40,427 bases of DNA. It comes from FEN-1322 sp041663425 (GTDB taxonomy: Bacteria > Omnitrophota > Gorgyraeia > 2-01-FULL-45-10). This document shows positions 24,094 through 31,724 of the stretch, one piece after another. Location: NCBI GenBank assembly GCA_041663425.1, contig JBAYMS010000012.1, positions 1 to 40,427 on the forward strand, written 5' to 3'. Both the position numbers and the translations under genes were made by a program. The notes beneath the pieces were generated by a model that saw only the letters and a list, made by a program, of their open reading frames with translations, was not told where the DNA came from and did no database searches. Each line of letters begins with the position of its first letter. Position 1 is the stretch's first letter.

Positions 24094-24811
24094 ATTCTTT
24101 GATCCTCAAAACAAAAGCCTCTTCTAAAGTCTTTACGCCGGACTCTTTTTTTATTACTTCCGGAGAGTCACATCGCAAAAGCTTGCCTTTATGCATAAGG
24201 GCAACCCTGCGGCAGCGTTCGGCTTCGTCGAGATAGCAAGTAGAGCAGAATATCGTCACCTTTTCTTTAAGAAGATCGTATAAAATATTCCAGAAGTCCC
24301 TTCTCGATACCGGGTCCACGCCGTTCGTCGGTTCATCCAGGAATAAAACCCGCGGAGTATGTATCAATGCGCAGGCCAATCCCAGCTTTTGCTTCATACC
24401 TCCGGACAATTTGCCGGCAAAGCGCTTTTTGAACGGCAGCAGCCCGGAGAATCCAAGCAAACGATCGATCTCCCCCTCTCGTTTTTCTTTTGAGACTCCA
24501 TACACATCGGCATAAAAATTAATATTTTCAAGAACTGTCAATTCTTCATAAAGGCCGAAACGCTGCGACATATAAGCGATGTTCTCTTTGAGGGGCTCAG
24601 CTTCTCTAACTATATGTTTATTGTAAACCCAGGCATCGCCTTCTGTAGGTTCAAGGATGCCCGTCAGAAGACGCATCGTGGTGGTTTTGCCAGCACCGTC
24701 GGGACCTACCAGTCCGAATATCTCAGCTTCCTCAACTTCAAGATTAAGATGGTCGAGCGCCGTCAACGCCCCAAATCTGCGCGTAAGATTTTCGGCCTTT
24801 ATAGTGATCAT
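24071..24811 (-). CDS. ABC transporter ATPase, first of the efflux pair
   Basis: The 246-residue ATPase has Walker A GPDGAGKTTT (about 34-43), Q-loop YMSQRFGLYEELTVLEN, signature LSGGMKQKLGLACAL and Walker B RVLFLDEPTNGVDP. It lacks the C-terminal tail of its partner. The ATG immediately follows the HlyD-type stop (24812). It corresponds to the N-terminal half of YbhF. Confidence 0.93.
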   Translation of the reverse strand: MITIKAENLTRRFGALTALDHLNLEVEEAEIFGLVGPDGAGKTTTMRLLTGILEPTEGDAWVYNKHIVREAEPLKENIAYMSQRFGLYEELTVLENINFYADVYGVSKEKREGEIDRLLGFSGLLPFKKRFAGKLSGGMKQKLGLACALIHTPRVLFLDEPTNGVDPVSRRDFWNILYDLLKEKVTIFCSTCYLDEAERCRRVALMHKGKLLRCDSPEVIKKESGVKTLEEAFVLRIKEYDRDHPQ

Positions 24812-25735
24812 TTAGCTGCCCTGCGGGATGCGCCCTTCACGGGTGGCATCGATATTTATAAGCGGAGCTGAAGGATTGATATATGCATCTGCCGGCATAC
24901 CAGGTTTCAATTCAAGCGAAGAATTATCTACCCTTACCTTTATCCTGTAAACATATTTAACACGTTCTTCGGTTGTCTGTATATATTTGGGGGTAAATTC
25001 CGTCTGGGATGAAATGAATGAAATCCAGCCCTTGTATTTTTTGTTCTTATAGCTATCAGTAGTCACATACGCTTCCTGACCCAACTTTACACGCGCCAGA
25101 TCAGTTTCATTGATATAAGCAGTAACCCATATATCATTCAGATCTACAGCTGTAAATACAGGGGCGGCTATCTGCACAACTTCGCCTTCCTCAGCACTTT
25201 TAACAAGTATATATCCGTTAAGCGGGGAAGCAAGATCCGCCCAGCCCAATCGCGTATTAGCAAGTTCAAGCTGAGCTTTAAGTCTGTCGATAGTGGCTTT
25301 ATCGGTATCTGATTTAGTCTTTGCGGTATCTCTTTTTTGCGCAGATATCGCGCCGGCCGTGAAGAGATTTTCAGCCCGGACATAATCCAGATTATCAAGC
25401 CAGTACTGATGCTCTGCCTCCCTGAGCGCTGCCTCCGCCTCGGCTTTTATCTTTGTCAGCTCATCGGTATTCAGCTTCGCTACTATATCGCCCGTCTTTA
25501 TTACAACACCTTCATCTGCTAAAAGCTCCTCTATCTGGCCCTGGACACGGAACGATATCCGCACATCATTACCTTCTATATTGCCGGAGACTTTTATCAA
25601 TTTATTATTATGCATCTCTTTCTGAAGAAAGAATACAGTCCCGGCACCGGCGGCAATAATCAGAATAATAACAGGCACAAGAAACTTGATTTTCTTTTTA
25701 GGAATATTTTTAATTTTACTATCTATATCGGCCAT
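24812..25735 (-). CDS. HlyD-family membrane fusion protein (YbhG-like)
   Basis: The 307-residue periplasmic adaptor has one N-terminal span (about 18-36). A barrel-sandwich half (GNIEGNDVRISFRVQGQIEELLADEGVVIKTGDIVAKL) leads into a coiled-coil hairpin (about 90-150, AEAALREAEHQYWLDNLDYVRAENLF). The second half-motif is LASPLNGYILVKSAEEGEVVQIAAPVFTAVD. It links the inner-membrane ABC complex to the TolC-type protein encoded just upstream (25767-27140, 31-base gap). Confidence 0.93.
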   Translation of the reverse strand: MADIDSKIKNIPKKKIKFLVPVIILIIAAGAGTVFFLQKEMHNNKLIKVSGNIEGNDVRISFRVQGQIEELLADEGVVIKTGDIVAKLNTDELTKIKAEAEAALREAEHQYWLDNLDYVRAENLFTAGAISAQKRDTAKTKSDTDKATIDRLKAQLELANTRLGWADLASPLNGYILVKSAEEGEVVQIAAPVFTAVDLNDIWVTAYINETDLARVKLGQEAYVTTDSYKNKKYKGWISFISSQTEFTPKYIQTTEERVKYVYRIKVRVDNSSLELKPGMPADAYINPSAPLINIDATREGRIPQGS

Positions 25736-25766
25736 ATCGTTCTCCTTATGACTTTAGTGATCATAG

Positions 25767-27140
25767 CTAATTATTTTCGCTGTAAGATTCCCTGCCCATA
25801 ACCCTATCCAGCTGTGCCCTCGATACGAGATAATCATAAATACCTTCGGCGAGGTTCTTCTCCACCTGGCTTAACGATACCTGCATATCAAGCACATCCA
25901 GATTTGTAGTCACTCCGTTATCATAACCTATCTCTGCGATCTTTAAAGCCTCTGTGGCCTCCACTATAGCATCTTTTTGCGATTTAACTATCTCTTCCGC
26001 TTCTTTCATATCAAGGCATGCATTCTTAATATATACGACAACCTGGTCAGTGACATTCTCTTTTTCTATATGTGACTGAGAATATTTTGCTTTAGCGGCA
26101 TCAACTTTCGCTTTAGTCGACATGCCGTCAAATATCGAAAGTCCTACAGTAACGCCGGCCGACCAGTTGGTGTGTCTGTAATCAAATATCGTGTTGAGAT
26201 TATTTGAGCGGTAATTGTATCCGAAGCCGGCTTCTACTTGAGGATAATACCCGGACTTGGCATATTCTATCTGCCACTTGCTTATATCTATACCTAAAAG
26301 TTTAAGTATTATCTGAGGATTTGCCTTATAAGCTTCTTTCAGGTAGTCAGGTTCTTTAATTTCGGAGGGGGTAAAAGCCAGATGCCCTTTTATAGAAATA
26401 TCTTCAAACATATCAACGCCTAGCAGTTTTTTAAATTCCACTTTTATTAACTGTATCGCGTTTCTCGCCCGGACCAATTCAGGCATAACTTTAGAAACCT
26501 GCACACTCGATTGCAAAACGTCAAATTTCGACGAAATCCCCTGCGCAAATTTACTTTTAACGTCGTCGTAATGAGCCTGCGCCTGCCGGAAAAGATTTTC
26601 GGTAATACGTTCTGTTTCATACGCGAGGAGCAGGCCGTAAAACAATCGCTTCGTCTCAAAAGCCACGTCCAGCTTACGCGCACGCAAAGTCTCCTGCTGC
26701 ACTTTAAGACCGAGACGCGCTTCTTTCAGCATCGCTATATCGGCACCGCCGTTGAACACGTTTTCACTTACCGAAATACTTGCCTGATTGTCGTTTTGGT
26801 AGCCGGTAAAGATACCGGGATCTTTTTTTGAACCTGCTGCGAGGGAACCCAGATTAAAAGCATATCCATTATAAGTATAGCCATACTTTGCAGAAAGCTT
26901 TGGCCAGAATTCGGATTTAGCCTCAACGATATCGGCTTTGGCAATACCGATCGCCTCTTCCTGGATCTGTATATCTTTATTGCTCATAAAGGCTACATCT
27001 ATAGCCTCTTTTAAAGAAAATTCTCTGAGTGGTGAGGATGGCGTTATTTCTTCGCAGGAACCGATAGATATGAAAAATAAAGACAATGATAAACATAATA
27101 ATGATATTGCGGAAATATGCTTTAGGAGTTTTTCCGTCAT
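25767..27140 (-). CDS. TolC-family outer-membrane efflux protein
   Basis: The 457-residue protein has a signal peptide (about 1-30) with hydrophobic stretch HISAISLLCLSLSLFFISIGSC; a Cys at about 29 could make it a lipoprotein. The mature part has the two-fold repeated TolC helical architecture: LKEAIDVAFMSNKDIQIQEEAIGIAKADIVEAKSEFWPKLSAKYGYTY, and later LKIAEIGYDNGVTTNLDVLDMQVSLSQVEKNLAEGIYDYLVSRAQLDRVMG. It is the first gene of the complete efflux operon, so this pump encodes its own channel. The promoter lies at 27188-27216. Confidence 0.93.
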   Translation of the reverse strand: MTEKLLKHISAISLLCLSLSLFFISIGSCEEITPSSPLREFSLKEAIDVAFMSNKDIQIQEEAIGIAKADIVEAKSEFWPKLSAKYGYTYNGYAFNLGSLAAGSKKDPGIFTGYQNDNQASISVSENVFNGGADIAMLKEARLGLKVQQETLRARKLDVAFETKRLFYGLLLAYETERITENLFRQAQAHYDDVKSKFAQGISSKFDVLQSSVQVSKVMPELVRARNAIQLIKVEFKKLLGVDMFEDISIKGHLAFTPSEIKEPDYLKEAYKANPQIILKLLGIDISKWQIEYAKSGYYPQVEAGFGYNYRSNNLNTIFDYRHTNWSAGVTVGLSIFDGMSTKAKVDAAKAKYSQSHIEKENVTDQVVVYIKNACLDMKEAEEIVKSQKDAIVEATEALKIAEIGYDNGVTTNLDVLDMQVSLSQVEKNLAEGIYDYLVSRAQLDRVMGRESYSENN

Positions 27141-27187
27141 TGTCCGTTCTTATTATTAGTGTTTATTATTTAAGTTATTTGGTTATA

Positions 27188-27216
27188 ATTATATCACTAA
27201 ATACCGGAATAGACAA
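27188..27216 (-). promoter_or_regulatory. Promoter of the TolC/ABC efflux operon
   Basis: The minus strand has TTGTCT (27216-27211), a 17-base spacer ending in TGA and TATAAT (27193-27188), so it has both a -35 and an extended -10. It overlaps the end of the glycosyltransferase gene, whose stop is at 27197-27199. No operator repeat was recognised. Confidence 0.65.
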
Positions 27217-27949
27217 TGCGCGCCCGATTTTTTCTACGGAACGATAAAGCATACGGTATTACTTTTATATATCCCAGGCCCACTTTTAGCAATTTAAATT
27301 TCGATTTACCCTGTTCTTCGTTTCTTCCGATCCAGGAAACAGGGACTTCACACACTTTATATCCGGATAGTATCGGCAATATGCCTGTTTCTGCATTTAT
27401 AGCGAAATCATCACTATGCCACGGCATTGATTCAACTATTTCGCGTTTATACATTTTGAAATTATTGGACAGGTCTTTCTGTTTGATATTGAACAGGAAC
27501 CAAACAACGTAATGGAACAGACGATTCATTATCTTTTTGGTAAGAGGGTATACTTCGAGGCGGCTTCCTTCTACGAAACGCGATCCTATGACTCCATCGC
27601 AATCCCCTTTTTCCATCCGCGCGATCAATCTCCCAACGTCTCCTATCGACTGAACAAAATCACTATCCATAGTAAGGATATACGCGGCGCGTTTGTCGAC
27701 GCTGGCGAATCCGGCCTTTATGGCTCTCCCTACTCCGCACGGCGCCTGGCGTCTGACCAGCCTGACCTTCGGCTCGGTCTTCATCCTCGTCTCAACTATC
27801 TCCGCCGTTTTATCTGCAGAGACATCGTCAACCACTATCAATTCAAATATTTTATCGCGGTAATTCTCTAAAAGACCGTCTACCACTTTACCGATAACAC
27901 CTTCTTCGTTGTGAGCTATAAGGACTACTGAAATACTTTCTTTTATCAT
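27197..27949 (-). CDS. Family 2 glycosyltransferase (dolichol-phosphate-mannose-synthase-like)
   Basis: This 250-residue GT-A enzyme has the nucleotide-sugar motifs VVLIAHNEEGVIGKVVDGLL (about 8-27), LIVVDDVSADKTAEIV, GVGRAIKAGF and the metal-binding DSDF (TMDSDFVQ, about 94). WIGRNEEQGKSKFKLLK near residue 210 is typical of polyprenyl-phosphate sugar synthases. It has no strong C-terminal membrane pair. It overlaps the membrane glycosyltransferase (27946-29193) by 4 bases. A plausible scheme is that it makes a lipid-linked sugar that the membrane enzyme uses; this is inference from the pairing. Confidence 0.88.
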   Translation of the reverse strand: MIKESISVVLIAHNEEGVIGKVVDGLLENYRDKIFELIVVDDVSADKTAEIVETRMKTEPKVRLVRRQAPCGVGRAIKAGFASVDKRAAYILTMDSDFVQSIGDVGRLIARMEKGDCDGVIGSRFVEGSRLEVYPLTKKIMNRLFHYVVWFLFNIKQKDLSNNFKMYKREIVESMPWHSDDFAINAETGILPILSGYKVCEVPVSWIGRNEEQGKSKFKLLKVGLGYIKVIPYALSFRRKNRARIVYSGI

Positions 27950-29193
27950 GATTTTACCATTTCATTTTTAATAATAACGTAAGCGGCAGTTGCCCAGAAA
28001 AATAAAGTCCCGAAGAACATTACTGAAATAGTGTTAAGCGGCATTATCGCTATGGAATAGCTCGAAATAAAAAGTATGACAAGCGCTGCCTTAAGTATTT
28101 TTTTATCCTTCGCCGAAATATCGCGACAGCTCAGATAGTTAAGCGCGGCATAATAAATAACGAATAGATATGCCCATGTATACCATATACAATAAGAAGG
28201 TGTGATAAGTGCAAGAGGCAAAAAGACTGCGTATGAAAGGCCTGTAAGACGCGGTTTCATTTTTCGCCATACAGTTAATATCGAAATAATAAATATCGAC
28301 CCGGACAAAACCCGGATCATAATATGGATAGCTTCCGGAGAAATTAAATATTTATACGGCGTAGTCTGCCCCCACACAAATATCCTGCCGACAGCGCTTG
28401 GCAGCGACTGGCTGGAAGGCCGGAGTTCCATATATGTATTATATGAGGTCGTCATAAAAAATGGCTTCAGGCAGCGCATGAACCAGTCTTTGAGTAAAAA
28501 ATTATTATACGATATTCCCCATATTATCGATGGTATCGCCAAAAATATTAAAATAGCACCCAGAATAAAACTTGCAATATATTTACCGCGGGATCTGAAT
28601 ATGAAATAGAATACAAAGAAAAATAAAGGTATATAAATAGTAAGGGCGACACATAGAAATATTGCCGATAGAAAATTTCTATTTCTCTCGAACATATAAA
28701 CGGCAAGCAATACAAAGGCAAGAGCTATCAGTTTATTTTGACTATTGGAAAGCTCATACGCTATCAGGGGCAGCGCCATATAAACACTTATCTTTAAATT
28801 GCGCATAGCTTTCTCAGCGGATTCTGCAGGAATAAGTTTCAGGATCAATAAAAGGCTTAGGAAAAAAGCGACCACTGAGGCAAGATACCAGGTGAATACA
28901 GATGGTATGATATGTTCAAATTCGAAAGGCGCGGTCATCTTGCTCGTAAGAAGGAATGGTGCCTGCAGAATAGTAAAACCCGGCGCATAGCGGAATATAG
29001 GCCTGTTAGGATCGGTGGGATTATCATAAGGCGAATGCCTCTGAAGCATCTGCTCTACTCCATAGAGCCCGACCTTTATGTCTTTTCCGCCTCTATAGCA
29101 TGTAACAATAGCCATCGTAATAATAAAGATGGCTATTATTGATATGAATACTTTATCTGACAGGAAAAATTTCCCGAATTTCCGGAAGTCCAA
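27946..29193 (-). CDS. Polytopic membrane glycosyltransferase (GT87/DUF2029-like)
   Basis: The 415-residue protein has about ten spans, beginning FGKFFLSDKVFISIIAIFIITMAIV. The periplasmic loop after TM1 carries QMLQRHSPYDNPTDPNRPIFRYAPGFTILQAPF, resembling the GT87 mannosyltransferase loop with acidic/Tyr-Pro residues. C-terminal spans include LALITPSYCIWYTWAYLFVIYYAA. The start is a TTG (29191-29193) preceded by AAAGGAG. Substrates are unknown; it probably uses a polyprenyl-phosphate sugar made by the adjoining family 2 enzyme. Confidence 0.78.
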   Translation of the reverse strand: MDFRKFGKFFLSDKVFISIIAIFIITMAIVTCYRGGKDIKVGLYGVEQMLQRHSPYDNPTDPNRPIFRYAPGFTILQAPFLLTSKMTAPFEFEHIIPSVFTWYLASVVAFFLSLLLILKLIPAESAEKAMRNLKISVYMALPLIAYELSNSQNKLIALAFVLLAVYMFERNRNFLSAIFLCVALTIYIPLFFFVFYFIFRSRGKYIASFILGAILIFLAIPSIIWGISYNNFLLKDWFMRCLKPFFMTTSYNTYMELRPSSQSLPSAVGRIFVWGQTTPYKYLISPEAIHIMIRVLSGSIFIISILTVWRKMKPRLTGLSYAVFLPLALITPSYCIWYTWAYLFVIYYAALNYLSCRDISAKDKKILKAALVILFISSYSIAIMPLNTISVMFFGTLFFWATAAYVIIKNEMVKS

Positions 29194-29255
29194 AAAAGCT
29201 CCTTTTATGATGCCATTATAATCTATTCGCGCTTTTTTGGCAACTCTCTTTGCTC

Positions 29256-29384
29256 TTATTCCGGATCTTTTTTATCCTTGGCGAGGGCAAACGCTTTTAC
29301 ATCAAACGATGATCCGCAAAAAGTGCACCAACCGCATGAGCAATCAACTTCATCGATATTTTTACCGCAGGATGGACATTTCAT
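29256..29384 (-). CDS. Zinc-ribbon miniprotein (42 aa)
   Basis: ATG at 29382-29384 follows AAAGGAGA by 7 bases. The protein begins MKCPSCGKNIDEVDCSCGWCTFCGSS and ends KAFALAKDKKDPE. Six Cys (CPSC, CSC, CTFC) form at least one four-Cys zinc ribbon, similar to double-zinc-ribbon domains found at the ends of larger proteins. It stands alone between the membrane glycosyltransferase (29193) and a structured leader (29433-29527). Its role is unknown. Confidence 0.75.
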   Translation of the reverse strand: MKCPSCGKNIDEVDCSCGWCTFCGSSFDVKAFALAKDKKDPE

Positions 29385-29432
29385 ATTCTGTTCTCCTTTT
29401 CTGAAATTGGTTTATAAACGCGTTTACAAAGT

Positions 29433-29512
29433 GGGCAAAATTAAGCCCGCCTACCGTTCTGATTTACTCTTTCCGGTAGGCGGCTAAACTTACCAGGCAC
29501 TCATAAGCGCCT
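29433..29512 (-). ncRNA. Structured leader or small RNA upstream of the zinc-ribbon gene
   Basis: Downstream of an extended -10-like box, the minus strand folds into AGGCGC/GTGCCT (29512-29507 with 29500-29495; 6 bp, 6-base loop) and a 10-bp stem CCGCCTACCG/CGGTAGGCGG (29483-29474 antisense to 29456-29447) with a 17-base loop. GGGC/GCCC (29448-29433) could form a competing small hairpin. It has no strong U-run, so it is not a clear terminator. No known riboswitch class was recognised. It could regulate the zinc-ribbon gene 49 bases downstream. Confidence 0.45.
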
Positions 29513-29518
29513 AACATA

Positions 29519-29527
29519 AGTATACCA
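29519..29527 (-). promoter_or_regulatory. Extended -10-like box for the leader at 29433-29512
   Basis: The minus strand reads TGGTATACT, about 7 bases before the first stem. No -35 was found. Confidence 0.4.
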
Positions 29528-29568
29528 TATATATCGGAAAATGCAAGTTTTTAATGCTCTAATCAGGA

Positions 29569-29940
29569 TTACTGCTTGTCATATAGCGCCTGATACCGCT
29601 GTTTTACCTGCCCTTTAACCGGCATCCAGTATCCATTCTGAGGATTTCCGCACCATATATATTTCACTTCGCCGGTGAACGGCACTACCAGAACTTTAGT
29701 ATTATATATTTTTATAGTGTCTTCTTTGTAGAGCATCTTCTCAATAATATTCATTGCATAGGAGGATGAAGCTACAAAGAAAAACAGAATGAGAAATACC
29801 GCTATTTTTTTCATAGCAAGTTTTTTTAGTAAATGTAATGGGTAGCCTATAACTATAGTAAGGACCGCCAGGATCAAAAGAGGGCTGACAATGACCAGCG
29901 AAAAAATAAGCCTTAAACTATCGTAGATTTTTTTAAACAC
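29569..29940 (-). CDS. Unknown membrane or exported protein (123 aa)
   Basis: The start is taken as GTG at 29938-29940 (MFKKIYDSLRLIF), because GGAGG lies 8 bases upstream and an extended -10 promoter at 29963-29971 leaves no room for the longer frame. The first span is LIFSLVIVSPLLILAVLTIVIGYPL (about 10-34). A second stretch reads MKKIAVFLILFFFVASSSYA (about 43-62), which looks like a complete signal peptide of its own. The C-terminal 60 residues (MNIIEKMLYKEDTIKIYNTKVLVVPFTGEVKYIWCG) are hydrophilic and probably periplasmic. Either it is a two-span hairpin protein or a second start at the internal Met yields a secreted 81-residue form. No family is recognised. Confidence 0.6.
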   Translation of the reverse strand: MFKKIYDSLRLIFSLVIVSPLLILAVLTIVIGYPLHLLKKLAMKKIAVFLILFFFVASSSYAMNIIEKMLYKEDTIKIYNTKVLVVPFTGEVKYIWCGNPQNGYWMPVKGQVKQRYQALYDKQ

Positions 29941-29962
29941 TGAGGTTTCCTCCGACATCGGT

Positions 29963-29971
29963 ATTATAGCA
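29963..29971 (-). promoter_or_regulatory. Extended -10 promoter of the 123-aa membrane protein gene
   Basis: The minus strand reads TGCTATAAT, about 23 bases before the GTG and immediately downstream of the HNH-like gene stop (30003). Confidence 0.6.
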
Positions 29972-30002
29972 CACGATGCCGTCAAACGACAACTGCCTAT
30001 CT

Positions 30003-30524
30003 TTATAATTTTGTCTTAGCTGCACTGCAGTTTTTTTTGAATACACTTTTGAGATTGGAGATGTCGCGGTTTCCGTTCTTATCGAAAGCGCAGCTTTCCA
30101 TCGTGCCATTACATTCATGGCAGATATAAAGTATTTTCAGGTATCGCGCCATTACGTTTCTCGGTATTTTATCTCGGAGATCACGAGCCCACCAGTCTAG
30201 GAGGTCTTTGCTGCCTTTTGATAAATTACATTTTTTACACGACCTTATAATATTATGTATCTCTGTGAGCCTGCACATTTTTTTGGGAACAATGCGCACA
30301 ATCAATAACTCTTCCGGGCTGCCGCAATACGCACATTTATTCGGATCTATTTTATTTTCCATTTCCACTATTTTTAACCACGTATCTTTGTCAGAATTTA
30401 ATCGTTCAAAATTATGCAAATTAAATGACCAGTTATTTTTAGTGCCGGAGGCTTCTTCAGAAATCAGCCTGGCATATTCCCAAAGGATCAGTTCCTTCAC
30501 TGTAATTATCCCCGACGGTAGCAT
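30003..30524 (-). CDS. HNH-endonuclease-like zinc protein under c-di-GMP riboswitch control
   Basis: The 173-residue protein from the ATG at 30524 (MLPSGIITVKELILWEY) follows GGGGA by 6 bases. A longer frame to 30596 would translate the terminator and is rejected. The core resembles HNH nucleases: CAYCGSPEELLIVRIVPKK (CxxC plus strand), then HNIIRSCKKCNLSKGSKDLLDWW, matching the usual N-L-V-x-x-C-x-x-CN-x-x-K-G-x-x motif. The His usually just before I-V-P is Arg here (VRIVP), so metal-dependent cleavage may be lost. A second CxxC-like pair (CHECNGTMESC) lies in the C-terminal part. The promoter, c-di-GMP-I aptamer and terminator upstream (30543-30741) show that its transcription responds to c-di-GMP. 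Target unknown. Confidence 0.8.
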   Translation of the reverse strand: MLPSGIITVKELILWEYARLISEEASGTKNNWSFNLHNFERLNSDKDTWLKIVEMENKIDPNKCAYCGSPEELLIVRIVPKKMCRLTEIHNIIRSCKKCNLSKGSKDLLDWWARDLRDKIPRNVMARYLKILYICHECNGTMESCAFDKNGNRDISNLKSVFKKNCSAAKTKL

Positions 30525-30542
30525 TGGAAATCCCCTTTCACC

Positions 30543-30583
30543 TATAAAAACAAAAAACCTATCTACCATCCGATAGATAGGTT
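30543..30583 (-). terminator. Riboswitch expression-platform terminator
   Basis: ACCTATCTA (30582-30574) pairs with TAGATAGGT (30565-30557), nine base pairs with an 8-base loop, followed by TTTTTGTTTTT. It lies 19 bases before the HNH-like ATG. An 8-bp hairpin CATGACAT/ATGTCATG (30610-30589) sits between it and the aptamer. Confidence 0.88.
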
Positions 30584-30612
30584 CGCGACATGACATCTAT
30601 AAATGTCATGGC

Positions 30613-30706
30613 CAGAATTCGGCAGCTGACAACCATACCTTAAATTAAGGGTTAGGCTCTTAAGCTTTGCGTCCCATCTTTTCAGATGGTATGCTCTTTC
30701 GTTCTA
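30613..30706 (-). ncRNA. Cyclic di-GMP-I (GEMM) riboswitch aptamer
   Basis: All main features of the class are present on the minus strand. GAGC pairs with GCUU around the conserved core. Stem CCATCT/AGATGG is capped by a GAAA tetraloop (30688-30673), followed by GGGACGCAAAGC (30674-30663). The third helix contains the 11-nt tetraloop receptor halves CCTAA (30656-30652) and TATGG (30637-30633). A closing stem UAGAA/UUCUG (30706-30702 with 30617-30613) is possible. Downstream a terminator and then the HNH-like gene follow, so it is a transcriptional switch. Whether ligand promotes or prevents termination is not deduced. Confidence 0.94.
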
Positions 30707-30711
30707 TTTAT

Positions 30712-30741
30712 AAGTATATATTAATTAACGGGTTAAGTCAA
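30712..30741 (-). promoter_or_regulatory. Promoter of the c-di-GMP riboswitch/HNH-like unit
   Basis: The minus strand has TTGACT (30741-30736), an 18-base spacer and TATACT (30717-30712). This starts the transcript about 30704, right at the aptamer. Confidence 0.75.
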
Positions 30742-30779
30742 TGGAGGGAAGCTATCTTTTTTATATTTAACAACTAATT

Positions 30780-31724
30780 CTACTTGCCGAGATTTAGAAC
30801 TAATCTATATATGCAATCTACTACCTTGCTCATCCTTTTATAGTCCAGCGTGTCGTATAAATCATTTCTGGAATGCATATAAGGGTTGCGGTATATGCAT
30901 GTATCCGTGATCCATACTGCGCTATATCCAAACGTCCAGAAAGACCTGTGGTCGGATTGCATTATTTGAGGCAAAAAAGATGCGGGTGCTATCATATACT
31001 CCGATGGGACATCACAATTTTTTTTGAATTCCGCGACAGTTTTTTTAACCAGGTCGTATGATCCAAAATCGCCGCATATCCCGACAAAGTTTCCTTTGTC
31101 CGGATAAAACGGTTTTAGGGCCAGCGGATATTTCTGCGAGCCGGGCTCGTCGGAATAGTAGCCTATCATATCTATGCATATCATAGCCTCTATATCTTCC
31201 CCCCTTTGTCTGGCTCCCTGGGCATATCTATAACTGCCCATTTCATTGTCTTTATATACCAGGTCAGTCTCTTCATTGGGAAATATAATAAATTTTACTG
31301 TGCTATTAATATCCGCGTTACGTAAAAGACGGGCGAGTTCCAGCACAGCTGCAACACCTGTAGTATTATCATCCGCACCAGGAGCATCCTGGAATGTATC
31401 ATAGTGAGCCCCTATTACTATTACTTTGTTCTTTTGTGCGGCACCTTCTTTTACGGCAATAATATTAGTTAATGGTAGGTTTCTGTAAGGCCCTGAGGGT
31501 ATATAATAAGTCTCTTCCTGCGGCTCGTACCCATATTTCCTGAACTCTCTTCTTACATAGCCTGCGGCAAGTTCTAAATTCTGATAATAAGTAAGATTCC
31601 TTTTTCCTATATCTGAAGATAAAGCTTTAACATGGCTTTTCAGCATTGCCTCTTCGGCAGATATACTGGAAGTAATAAATATCACAGCGAGAGCTATTGA
31701 TAATATACTTTTTATACTGGTCAT
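30780..31724 (-). CDS. M28-family zinc peptidase, secreted
   Basis: The 314-residue protein has a signal peptide (about 1-23, SILSIALAVIFITSSISA). It has the M28 zinc ligands: IGAHYDTF (His, about 106), GADDNTTG (bridging Asp, about 118), FPNEETD (catalytic Glu and Glu ligand, about 150), CIDMIGYYSD (Asp) and a late His (MQSDHRSFW). Members are aminopeptidases or glutaminyl cyclases acting in the periplasm. The ATG directly follows the stop of 31725-32234 with no spacer, so the two are probably translated in sequence. Confidence 0.9.
   Translation of the reverse strand: MTSIKSILSIALAVIFITSSISAEEAMLKSHVKALSSDIGKRNLTYYQNLELAAGYVRREFRKYGYEPQEETYYIPSGPYRNLPLTNIIAVKEGAAQKNKVIVIGAHYDTFQDAPGADDNTTGVAAVLELARLLRNADINSTVKFIIFPNEETDLVYKDNEMGSYRYAQGARQRGEDIEAMICIDMIGYYSDEPGSQKYPLALKPFYPDKGNFVGICGDFGSYDLVKKTVAEFKKNCDVPSEYMIAPASFLPQIMQSDHRSFWTFGYSAVWITDTCIYRNPYMHSRNDLYDTLDYKRMSKVVDCIYRLVLNLGK

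Noticed and set aside
29541..29618. A third ATGCAAGT on the plus strand, 7 bases after TATATA
   Set aside because: It shares only the first three codons with the micro-ORFs and has no stop at codon 9 and no terminator hairpin; an 8-base match is expected by chance in a window this size.
30525..30596. Longer N-terminus of the HNH-like protein
   Set aside because: These codons span the riboswitch terminator and its U-run; the ATG at 30524 has a ribosome site.
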